From Flavobacterium gilvum (GTDB lineage Bacteria > Bacteroidota > Bacteroidia > Flavobacteriales > Flavobacteriaceae): a stretch of 64,000 bases of DNA. Location of the stretch: contig NZ_CP017479.1 of NCBI RefSeq assembly GCF_001761465.1, positions 2,170,001 through 2,234,000 on the forward strand, written 5' to 3'. Position numbers and translations under genes: made by a program. This document shows, one piece after another, positions 37,613-46,627 of the stretch (positions are counted from its first letter, which is position 1; every line of letters starts with the position of its first letter). The notes below the pieces were generated by a model. The model ran no database searches, was not told the origin of the DNA, and was given only the letters and a program-made list of their open reading frames with translations.

Positions 37613-38063
37613 ACCTTCATAAATAGATTCATGAAGAACTCCATCATCAAAAGATGTTTTTTTGAGGAGAAAGAATCTTTTATTAACCGAAAGGGTTTAA
37701 AAAAAGAGAATCAATTTTGGATTAATAAAATGAATACAAATCGGATAAACAGTAGTTTTTCGGTTTGGGCAATAAATAGCTACTGTTGCATAACCTTCAT
37801 AAATAAATTTATGGGAAATACAATCATCAAAAGGATGTTCTATTGTGGGGAGCAATTACTAAATTCTTTTTAAGCCGGTAAACTGTTTTGAACAGCTTGA
37901 GGAATTAATTCTAAAATGTGTCTAATTAGAGTCAAAAAAAGTAAAAAGTTAATGGGTTGAAAAATGAGCAATAAACAATACCATCTTCATAGATAAATCC
38001 ATGTAGAGCACAATCGTCAAAAGGATGTTTTATTGTGGGGAGCAATAATTAAATTCTTTTTTA
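37613..38063. repeat. Three direct repeats of about 80 bp upstream of the giant adhesin gene
   Basis: Copies start near 37613, 37792 and 37981. Each has CTTCATAAATA...ATG (a small palindrome), then ATCATCAAAAGGATG (a CATC-loop-GATG hairpin in copy 1), and copies 2 and 3 share TATTGTGGGGAGCAAT and AAATTCTTTTT. The spacing is 180 and 190 bp. The rest of the 762-bp gap 37532-38293 shows no convincing gene. No TAnnTTTG element toward the adhesin gene was found. Confidence 0.7.
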
Positions 38064-38293
38064 CCAGTAAAAAAATTTTACATAACAAACTTAAATTCAA
38101 TTATTTAGGGAGGTTAAAAGTAGTTAATATCTTTGGTAATTAATGGGAATATTTGGATTAATCGGACAATTAACAATTATATCCGATAAACGACTTTTGG
38201 ACTTAAGAAATTACTGCTTTTTGTATTTATTGTATTGATAATCTGTTGTTTGTGTTTTGTTTTTTTTCTTTTTTTAATTAACGTATTTTTTGA

Positions 38294-39565
38294 CTATACT
38301 TCATGAATAGTTAGACTGTGATCCTTTTTCTCACTGTTTTTTCTTTTCACCATTTTATTGACACGATACATCAGTACAACAGTAAGGATTGAAATACAGA
38401 TAATTATAATTCCTAAGGTATCATAATGTTCCAGCGGGCTCCATTTGTCTTTTTGCACTACAATTGTACCTGCAAACGCGGCAGCAATACCTCCTGCAAT
38501 TTGTTGTAAGGATGAGTTTATGCTCATAAAGGCACCTCTGTCCTGCATTTCGGGAATAGAAGTCACAAGAGCTGTAGATGGAACCATGCGCCCCATTACG
38601 CCAATCATCATCAATACGTTGGCAACAGCAACCAACCCAAAAACAGTAACGCCAAGATTAGTATAAATGCCTATCATTATCATTGTCCATATCGAGGCGT
38701 ATACAAATATTTTGTATTTGTCTATCCTATCACTCAGTTTTCCTATCAAAGGCATGACCAAAAGTGTAGATATACCGGCTATCATGAACAACATAGGCAA
38801 TTGTTCTTGTGTAATGTGCAGATTGTTTATGGCAAAAGCGCTTCCGAAAGGCATCATCATGAATCCTCCTACGGAGAGTAATGCAGTGGCGGTGAAACCA
38901 ATTCGGTAATCTTTTTTGGCGATAGTATGTTTTAAATGTTCAAATGGTGATTTGTCAAGCTGAACAGATAAATGTTGTGTGATAGGATTTAATTTCACAG
39001 CAATACAAAAAGCTACTATTCCGGCCATTCCGGCTACCCACAAAAATGGAGCATGCCAACCCCATGCATTGGCAAGATATAAACCAATTGGGATTCCCAG
39101 AATTTGACTAGCTCCAAATCCCATCTGGATAAATCCCATAACGCGCCCGCGTTGCTGAATACTGAATAAATCGGCTACAATAGCCATTGAAATTGAACCA
39201 ATAACACCACCAAACAATCCAGTGATGATTCTAGCCGCCACAAGCCAATAGTAAGAATTTACGATTCCGCACATGATAGTTCCAGCTATAAATCCTCCAT
39301 AAAAAAACAATAGCAGTTTTTTGCGGTCAAATTTGTCGGCAAAACCTGCTGTAAGCAGTCCAGAAATACCAGCACTAAACGCATAAGCCGAAACCACCAA
39401 GCCAAAATGAGATGGTTTGAGGCTGAGTGATTTCATTAGAATATCTCCCAATGGAGACATAACCATAAAATCGAGTATTACGGTAAATTGCGTTATGGCA
39501 AGTATGAAAACAGCAAATTTTTGATAAGCTGTAAATGGGGGTGTTTGTGGTTTTTGTTCTTTCAT
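38294..39565 (-). CDS. MFS transporter, drug-efflux type
   Basis: A 423-residue major facilitator with twelve predicted membrane helices. The loop 2-3 signature is ADKFDRKKLL (motif A form), and the N-terminal half has the DHA1-like segment VILDFMVMSPLGDILM. Probably a proton-driven exporter of small hydrophobic compounds. It is the last gene of an operon with a TetR regulator and a 75-residue protein (gaps 6 and 9 bp), a classic arrangement for a self-regulated efflux pump. Substrate unknown. Confidence 0.9.
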   Translation of the reverse strand: MKEQKPQTPPFTAYQKFAVFILAITQFTVILDFMVMSPLGDILMKSLSLKPSHFGLVVSAYAFSAGISGLLTAGFADKFDRKKLLLFFYGGFIAGTIMCGIVNSYYWLVAARIITGLFGGVIGSISMAIVADLFSIQQRGRVMGFIQMGFGASQILGIPIGLYLANAWGWHAPFLWVAGMAGIVAFCIAVKLNPITQHLSVQLDKSPFEHLKHTIAKKDYRIGFTATALLSVGGFMMMPFGSAFAINNLHITQEQLPMLFMIAGISTLLVMPLIGKLSDRIDKYKIFVYASIWTMIMIGIYTNLGVTVFGLVAVANVLMMIGVMGRMVPSTALVTSIPEMQDRGAFMSINSSLQQIAGGIAAAFAGTIVVQKDKWSPLEHYDTLGIIIICISILTVVLMYRVNKMVKRKNSEKKDHSLTIHEV

Positions 39566-39574
39566 CTTAATTTT

Positions 39575-39802
39575 TTATTCCAATGCTGTGCATTCGAAGT
39601 TTTGTTTGTCTAAAAGTTTTATAATTTCTTCTTCGGATAAAGTTTCGCTCACGATTCGTAAAACGCAGTCAACATCTTCTTGGTCAAGTGACCATTGAAG
39701 TATTTGTTGGTTTTTGTCTAAAACTTCACTTATCATTTGTTTGTCGGTTCCGGTTTTAATATTGGTCGCAAATACCAGTATGTGATCTATTTGGGCTTCC
39801 AT
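39575..39802 (-). CDS. Small HMA-like ferredoxin-fold protein without metal cysteines
   Basis: A 75-residue protein between tetR and the MFS gene. The order strand-helix-strand-strand-helix-strand (HILVFATNI, MISEVLDK, ILQWSLD, VDCVLRIV, EEEIIKLLDK, FECTALE) resembles a heavy-metal-associated domain, but the CxxC metal loop is replaced by TNIKTG. I cannot name a family. Its position suggests a role in regulating or assisting efflux, perhaps as a sensor. That is inference from context. Confidence 0.75.
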   Translation of the reverse strand: MEAQIDHILVFATNIKTGTDKQMISEVLDKNQQILQWSLDQEDVDCVLRIVSETLSEEEIIKLLDKQNFECTALE

Positions 39803-39808
39803 GTTTTT

Positions 39809-40399
39809 TTACGGTGTTAACGCTTTTATTACTAATTCAAATGCATCTTCAGTAGCCTTTTTAGTCAGTTTGAAAGGTGTTCCTCCCAAACTTTTTCCTT
39901 CATTATGGAAACGAAGTAGTGTGTATAAAGGGCCGTATGCAATACTCCAGAAAACTTCTTTTGATGTGGAAATTAATTCTTTTCTTTCAATGGCGTTTTT
40001 TGCAAAATCTCCCATTATGAATTTAAAGTCAGACATGCTTTTTTCCATAATATATTCCCGATGAGTGGAATGACACAAAAGTTCCCAACAGGCGACTTTT
40101 AATGGGTGATGAATAACAAATCGAGCTCTGTTTTCCCATTGTTTATGTAAGCCTTCCCTGAAAGTCATATCTGGAGAGAAATCTTTAATCATTTCATTGA
40201 AGAAATTTTGTCCAATTTCGACACCGATTTTTTTGATTAAATCTTCTTTGTCAGTGTAGTAAATATATAGAGTTGCCACTGATACGCCACATTCTTTTGC
40301 CAATCGGTTCATTCCAAATCCTTCAATGCCTTGTTTTACCAGCATTTCAATGGCTTTTTGTTTGACCAACTCTTCTTTGTTTGTGTCTCTTGTTCGCAT
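39809..40399 (-). CDS. TetR/AcrR family transcriptional regulator
   Basis: A 196-residue repressor. The N-terminal helix-turn-helix (about 10-50) contains GIEGFGMNRLAKECGVSVATLYIYYTDKEDLI, which is diagnostic. The helical C-terminal ligand domain has no recognised specificity. First gene of the operon with the 75-residue protein and the MFS pump, so autoregulation from the promoter at 40419-40426 is expected. Direct ATGAAT repeats just upstream of that promoter could be part of an operator, but no clear palindrome was found. Confidence 0.9.
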   Translation of the reverse strand: MRTRDTNKEELVKQKAIEMLVKQGIEGFGMNRLAKECGVSVATLYIYYTDKEDLIKKIGVEIGQNFFNEMIKDFSPDMTFREGLHKQWENRARFVIHHPLKVACWELLCHSTHREYIMEKSMSDFKFIMGDFAKNAIERKELISTSKEVFWSIAYGPLYTLLRFHNEGKSLGGTPFKLTKKATEDAFELVIKALTP

Positions 40400-40418
40400 T
40401 TTTTTGATTTTGAAGGAG

Positions 40419-40426
40419 CAAAAATA
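40419..40426 (-). promoter_or_regulatory. -7 promoter element of the tetR-MFS operon
   Basis: The minus strand reads TATTTTTG (TAnnTTTG), 19 bp before the tetR ATG. Confidence 0.5.
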
Positions 40427-40517
40427 TTAAATATAAATGAATGTTCGCTTAGTTATGAATAAATTTTTACTAATTTTTTTTGCAACAGCTTTTGATAAAA
40501 GGCAAAATGTTGATTTT

Positions 40518-40591
40518 TAGCCCCGATAAAAGTGGAAATCCTCCATGGCCGGGGTTCGGCCAGGGAGATTGTAACGGATAGCGGGAGCAAT
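40518..40591 (+). repeat. Dispersed hairpin element, copy C
   Basis: Plus strand: TAGCCCCGAT, then AGTGGAAATCC, then a G/C-rich centre (ATCCTCC-A-TGGCCG against CGGCCA-G-GGAGAT), then GGATAGCGGGAGCAAT. It lies between tetR and the icd terminator, antisense to both genes, unlike copies A and B. Confidence 0.7.
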
Positions 40592-40634
40592 GTTGATAAA
40601 ATTATCAAATGTTCTGCTCCAATTAGATCAAAAA

Positions 40635-40664
40635 AAAAGACAACCCCTTTCGGAGTTGTCTTTT
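40635..40664 (-). terminator. Intrinsic terminator after icd
   Basis: A 10-bp perfect stem (AAAAGACAAC, complement at 40655-40664). An A run on the left gives the T tract on the minus strand. Confidence 0.85.
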
Positions 40665-40685
40665 GGATATAATAATTGAAATAAA

Positions 40686-42926
<2,241 letters not shown>

Positions 42927-42997
42927 TTATTTTTTTTAATCTAAATCATAGTTTTTGGTTGTCTTATTGTCAATTATAACGATTGAAATAAGGCGGG

Positions 42998-43005
42998 CAA
43001 ATATA
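42998..43005 (-). promoter_or_regulatory. -7 promoter element of icd
   Basis: The minus strand reads TATATTTG (TAnnTTTG), 74 bp before the icd ATG, leaving a leader of about 70 nt. Confidence 0.5.
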
Positions 43006-43148
43006 TGAAATGAACTCGTAATTGTGCTTTAATTTTAGTATAAAAAAATAATTTTAGAGGTTTTTTCTGTGATTTTTTGAATTTGATATTTTTACCCCCT
43101 TTTGATTTTTAAATTCTCATTTTAAGCCTTTGAAATTATCAAAAAAAA

Positions 43149-43181
43149 AGTCCCAAATTCGATTGATTCGAAATGGGACTT
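43149..43181 (-). terminator. Intrinsic terminator after rplS
   Basis: An 8-bp outer stem (AAGTCCCA, complement at 43174-43181) enclosing a second small palindrome around ATTCGA, with an A run on the left that gives the T tract on the minus strand. Confidence 0.8.
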
Positions 43182-43208
43182 CTTTTATTGTTAAAGAAAG
43201 ACGTTAAA

Positions 43209-43559
43209 CTATCTTCTTTTGTCTTTAATCTTAGCTTTTTTACCAGTAAGTTCTCTGAAGTAGAAAATTCTAGCTCTACGTACGTGACCTTTCTTGTTGA
43301 TTTCAATTTTTTGCAAAGCTGGTAAGTTAACTGGGAAGATACGCTCTACACCAACTGCACCTGACATTTTACGGATTGTAAAAGTTTCTGTGTTACCAGT
43401 ACCTCTTCTTTGAATAACAACACCTTTAAAAAACTGTGTTCTTGTTTTTTCACCCTCTTTAATTTCGTAGTAAACTGTGATTGTATCTCCAGCTCCGAAA
43501 ACAGGGAAATCTTTTTTTGCTACGAATTCGTCTTGAACGAATTTCAATAAATCTGCCAT
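43209..43559 (-). CDS. rplS: 50S ribosomal protein L19 (bL19)
   Basis: A 116-residue ribosomal protein with the bL19 core motifs (GDTITVYYEIKEGEKTRTQFFKGVVIQRRGTG, SGAVGVERIFPVNLP, RRARIFYFRE). Standard length. In many bacteria rplS directly follows trmD. Here a small secreted-protein gene lies between them and rplS has its own -7 element and leader, so it is transcribed independently. Confidence 0.97.
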   Translation of the reverse strand: MADLLKFVQDEFVAKKDFPVFGAGDTITVYYEIKEGEKTRTQFFKGVVIQRRGTGNTETFTIRKMSGAVGVERIFPVNLPALQKIEINKKGHVRRARIFYFRELTGKKAKIKDKRR

Positions 43560-43565
43560 TTTATT

Positions 43566-43638
43566 TTTATTTTATGGTTAAAAAGAGCAACATTCACGGA
43601 TCTCGCCAGAGGTTGGTCTAAATTCGGGTGCAAATGTA
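43566..43638 (-). promoter_or_regulatory. rplS promoter and 5' leader
   Basis: The minus strand has TACATTTG (TAnnTTTG) at 43631-43638, followed by a leader of about 65 nt up to the rplS start. The leader can form short pairings (CAAC with GTTG, CTC with GAG). Ribosomal-protein leaders binding their own product are known, and I recall a flavobacterial L19 leader being proposed, but I cannot confirm a match by eye. Confidence 0.45.
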
Positions 43639-43739
43639 GCTAAAATTTTCAATATACAAATTTCAAATTCCATTTTTTTAATAAGTCAATTGATTGGAAT
43701 TTGGAATTTTAAAATTGTGATTTGTGACAATAGAATAAA

Positions 43740-44111
43740 TCAGGGTTCCATTTTAGACGATTTTACTTTTTGAATAGTTTGTTTGATTTTTTCGTCTGTT
43801 GTTATTTTGAGATCACTGTATTTGTTTATTCCTAATGACGAAGTCAAACTTTTTTCTCTTTTATCAAATAATTTGTCGACTGCTTTGTCTCGTTCTTCTT
43901 TTGATAATTTCTTTTCATCCAAACTGAATAAGTTTGTTACTAATTCGTTATTGGTACTTTCGAAATAGCTTTTTTCCTCTTCGTTTAATACAATTCCATA
44001 CGTTTTGTTAAGTTCATTCAATAAGGAAATTTTATTTAATCCTTGTGCAAATGAAAGGGGCGAAATTAATAGTATTACAATTAAAAACACTTTGATGATT
44101 AATTCTTTCAT
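43740..44111 (-). CDS. Small secreted hypothetical protein
   Basis: A 123-residue protein with a clear signal peptide (KVFLIVILLISPLSFAQ, cleavage near residue 22). The mature 100 residues are helical, Lys- and Glu-rich with heptad-like spacing (NEEEKSYFESTNNELVTNLF, KLSKEERDKAVDKLFDKREKSL) and may form a coiled coil. I do not recognise the family. It interrupts the usual trmD-rplS neighbourhood on the same strand. Confidence 0.7.
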   Translation of the reverse strand: MKELIIKVFLIVILLISPLSFAQGLNKISLLNELNKTYGIVLNEEEKSYFESTNNELVTNLFSLDEKKLSKEERDKAVDKLFDKREKSLTSSLGINKYSDLKITTDEKIKQTIQKVKSSKMEP

Positions 44112-44218
44112 GATTTAATACTTTATAAGATTATTACTTGAGTGAACTAATGCGGATTTTATCCCAAATTGAGATATAGTGGTTTTAATTTTGGTTTTGA
44201 AGTGTAAATATATGAAAA

Positions 44219-44896
44219 TTAATCGGTTAAAAGGTCGGGTCTTCTGTTTTTGGTATGCTCGTAGGCGGTGTCTTCTCGCCATTTGTCAATTTTTGCAGCG
44301 TGACCGCTCAATAAAACATCGGGAACTTTCCATCCTTTGTAATCGGCAGGGCGTGTGTAGATAGGACCTGAGAGCAAACCATCCTGAAAACTGTCTGTCA
44401 ATGCCGAAGTCTCATCACTCAAAACGCCCGGAATCAATCGGATTAAGGCATCAGATAAAACCAAAGCACCCAATTCTCCTCCAGAAAGCACATAATCGCC
44501 TATGGAAATTTCTTTGGTAATAAAATGGTCGCGTACTCGTTGGTCAACACCTTTATAATGTCCGCACAAAATGATAATGTTTTGATACATTGACATTTTG
44601 TTGGCCATTTTTTGGTCTAATGTTTCGCCATCGGGGGACATATATATGATTTCGTCATATTCTCTTTCACTTTTCAAATGTGTGATACAGGCATCTATTG
44701 GTTGCACGGTCATAACCATTCCGGCGCCACCGCCAAAAGGGTAATCGTCAACGCTTTTTTGTTTGTTGGTCGTATAATCTCTTAAATTATGAATGTGTAC
44801 CTCCACAAGGCCTTTGTCTATGGCGCGTTTCATAATCGAAGCTTCAAAGGGACTTCTTAATAATTCGGGTAATACGGTAATAATATCGATTCTCAT
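44219..44896 (-). CDS. trmD: tRNA (guanine-37-N1)-methyltransferase
   Basis: A 225-residue SPOUT methyltransferase that makes m1G37 and prevents frameshifting. N-terminal [13 protein letters not shown], the active-site [23 protein letters not shown], and the trefoil-knot SAM site [15 protein letters not shown] followed by [19 protein letters not shown]. Standard length. Its -7 element is just upstream, and a CGCAAAG word palindrome lies immediately behind that. Confidence 0.96.
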   Translation of the reverse strand: MRIDIITVLPELLRSPFEASIMKRAIDKGLVEVHIHNLRDYTTNKQKSVDDYPFGGGAGMVMTVQPIDACITHLKSEREYDEIIYMSPDGETLDQKMANKMSMYQNIIILCGHYKGVDQRVRDHFITKEISIGDYVLSGGELGALVLSDALIRLIPGVLSDETSALTDSFQDGLLSGPIYTRPADYKGWKVPDVLLSGHAAKIDKWREDTAYEHTKNRRPDLLTD

Positions 44897-44915
44897 TGTG
44901 CATTTTTAGGAACGG

Positions 44916-44923
44916 CAAAGGTA
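44916..44923 (-). promoter_or_regulatory. -7 promoter element of trmD
   Basis: The minus strand reads TACCTTTG (TAnnTTTG), 19 bp before the trmD ATG. A TTTG on the minus strand at 44948-44951, inside the word palindrome, lies 24 bp upstream and could act as a -33 element at slightly long spacing. Confidence 0.5.
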
Positions 44924-44931
44924 CAATTTTT

Positions 44932-45014
44932 TTAACCGAAAAGTTCGCAAAGTCTTAGCTATGTTCGCAAAGCCTAGCGAACTTTGCGTAATTCTTTGTG
45001 AACTTTGCGGTTAA
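44932..45014. repeat. Word palindrome, CGCAAAGTT family, copy 1
   Basis: Left arm TTAACCGAAAAGTTCGCAAAG with a second TTCGCAAAG (44932-44972), and an inverted right arm (44977-45014) ending CTTTGCGGTTAA. The arms are nearly complementary over about 38 bp. It sits between the nuclease stop and the trmD promoter. A single-arm relative is at 55781-55822. Confidence 0.7.
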
Positions 45015-45037
45015 TTTTTATCAATAAAAAGTGTTGA

Positions 45038-45685
45038 CTAACTAAAACTCCATTCCTTGTAACTCAGTTCTTTTTCGATTTTTTCTTCAATTTTCTCCGA
45101 GAGTTTTTCGTTGAAATTGATACCTGTAATTTGTTCAATGTCATCAATGGTTGTGGCAAAAGTGTAAAGAGGCGCATCCGACTTTTCATTGGGAACCAAA
45201 AAAGGAATCATGACCAATTTATCGTGCTGAACCCGAACTATAATTTTATAAAAATAATCGGGAACAGAAACTTCTTCGTCACCAATGGTAACCAGATTGT
45301 CATGCAAAATGCTTCCAGTTACTATAAAAATAGCTTTGTATTTATCTGCCCAATAGCGAATTTTTTGTTCCAGCCGATTCCATACTCCTGCATTGAAAGC
45401 TCTGTTTTGCGGAGCCACATTCGAAGTGAGAAACGTTTCGTTATAAGCTTCTTCAGAAAATTTCATGTCGGCGGCAGGAACCAAATGACCTTTGTCGTAG
45501 CCAGTGTCTTTGTAGTTTTTCCAGTGCGCCGATTCGGTATCTACCAAAGGATCTTGTTTGAAATAAGGTCTTTCAAAATGATGTTGAAACTGGGAATCCG
45601 CCGTCAGATAATAGGCCGCCCATTCCGCCTGCTCATGTTCTTCAGAATATGATAAAAAGAAATGTTTGTGTTTGATGATGCTCAT
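45038..45685 (-). CDS. DNA/RNA non-specific endonuclease (beta-beta-alpha-Me type)
   Basis: A 215-residue nuclease of the NUC1/EndoG family. The catalytic motif DKGHLVPA (H67) replaces the usual DRGH. The metal-binding Asn is N98 in PQNRAFNAGVWNRLE with E106 after it. There is no signal peptide or membrane helix, so unlike many relatives it appears cytoplasmic, where it would need control. No inhibitor gene is adjacent. Function could be turnover, defence or repair. The sequence does not say. Confidence 0.87.
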   Translation of the reverse strand: MSIIKHKHFFLSYSEEHEQAEWAAYYLTADSQFQHHFERPYFKQDPLVDTESAHWKNYKDTGYDKGHLVPAADMKFSEEAYNETFLTSNVAPQNRAFNAGVWNRLEQKIRYWADKYKAIFIVTGSILHDNLVTIGDEEVSVPDYFYKIIVRVQHDKLVMIPFLVPNEKSDAPLYTFATTIDDIEQITGINFNEKLSEKIEEKIEKELSYKEWSFS

Positions 45686-45745
45686 AAAGCCATTGTTTTT
45701 TATGACTATCCGCTAATCGGACCAAAAAAAGTATTGTTTTTTTTA

Positions 45746-45804
45746 CCATTAAGATATTAAGAAAATTAAGTTTTTAGCCTTAATGAACCTTAATATCTTA
45801 ATGG
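45746..45804. repeat. Word palindrome, ATTAAGATATTAAG type
   Basis: A 16-bp perfect inverted pair, CCATTAAGATATTAAG (45746-45761) and its complement (45789-45804), with TTAAG/CTTAA words inside. Between two minus-strand genes, no coding potential. Confidence 0.65.
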
Positions 45805-45846
45805 TTTAAAAAGAAAAATAACTTTATTTTTTTGAATATTTTCTAG

Positions 45847-46290
45847 CTAAACTCCAAACTGTCTCAGATGGTGGTCTGTATGTCTCCACATCAATTTATC
45901 CCAATCTTCATAAGTCATTTTTCCCCAAAAAGGATGATACAATACCTTGATCGTTTGTGTGCCTTTTGCAAATTGGCTGAAATTTTCGGCAAATTCTTTT
46001 CGGCTGGTTTCAAAATCATAAGAACCTTCACATTTTAATTCTTTGGCAGTTGGACTGTTTTTTCCAAAATCACTGTTGAAAGCTTTGTTTTTTATCATTC
46101 TGCCCAAAAGACGCAACAGAAAGTTTATCTTAAGTTCTTTTTGTCCAAAGGCAACTTGCATAGCAGCGTTGCAATGCTGACACATTTGGTCTACTGTCAT
46201 CTTACCCCAAAGCGATTTGCTATCAGGTGAAAGGGAATTGATTCTGGCGATTATAGCCTCATTATCTGCAGTATTATATATTGAACCCAT
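45847..46290 (-). CDS. DUF1569 (DinB-like) family protein
   Basis: A 147-residue helical protein matching DUF1569, a DinB/YfiT-like four-helix metal-site family. The likely ligands are histidines in MCQHCNAAMQVAFG and the terminal WRHTDHHLRQFG. Members are of uncertain function, possibly thiol-dependent transferases. It is a single gene with a -7 element, divergent from the M3 peptidase gene. Confidence 0.85.
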   Translation of the reverse strand: MGSIYNTADNEAIIARINSLSPDSKSLWGKMTVDQMCQHCNAAMQVAFGQKELKINFLLRLLGRMIKNKAFNSDFGKNSPTAKELKCEGSYDFETSRKEFAENFSQFAKGTQTIKVLYHPFWGKMTYEDWDKLMWRHTDHHLRQFGV

Positions 46291-46315
46291 ATTTTTTTTG
46301 ATTTAAAGTGACAAA

Positions 46316-46323
46316 CAAATATA
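46316..46323 (-). promoter_or_regulatory. -7 promoter element of the DUF1569 gene
   Basis: The minus strand reads TATATTTG (TAnnTTTG), 25 bp before the ATG. Confidence 0.45.
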
Positions 46324-46393
46324 CTGTAAAAAAGCATTTTTTTTTTGAAGTTAATTCAGAAGTGATTTCAGGGCAAATGCATGAATTATTTTT

Positions 46394-46522
46394 ACCGCAA
46401 ATTCGCAAATTTCAATAAAAAGAGCTATAATAAATTAGCCGTTTTTGCGGAATTTATGCAAATTAGATTTTGTAAAATTACAAAACTCAAGTTTGCAAGA
46501 AATAAATTTGCGAATTTGCGGT
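46394..46522. repeat. Word palindrome, CGCAAATT family
   Basis: A 19-bp perfect inverted pair, ACCGCAAATTCGCAAATTT (46394-46412) and its complement (46504-46522), with further shorter paired words (GCAAATT, GTTTGCAA) between. It lies between divergent promoters of DUF1569 and the M3 peptidase. Confidence 0.7.
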
Positions 46523-46627
46523 CATTTTAAAAAATCGTACGTTTATTTAGTGTTTGTTTTGTTGTTTTTGTAAATGATTTGTGAAATTTTGTTATTTTTA
46601 TATCAAAAAAATATAAACAAATTATTC

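Noticed and set aside
37631..37873. 80-codon plus-strand open frame in the gap upstream of the giant adhesin gene
   Set aside because: It spans two of the three direct repeats, and the matching frame in the third repeat contains a stop. Composition is not protein-like, so the repeats explain it.
40427..40460. TetR operator palindrome upstream of the efflux operon
   Set aside because: Only direct ATGAAT repeats were seen. No convincing dyad, so no operator is annotated.
45131..45652. 173-codon plus-strand open frame inside the nuclease gene
   Set aside because: It is antisense to a well-supported nuclease with catalytic motifs and shows no recognisable features of its own.
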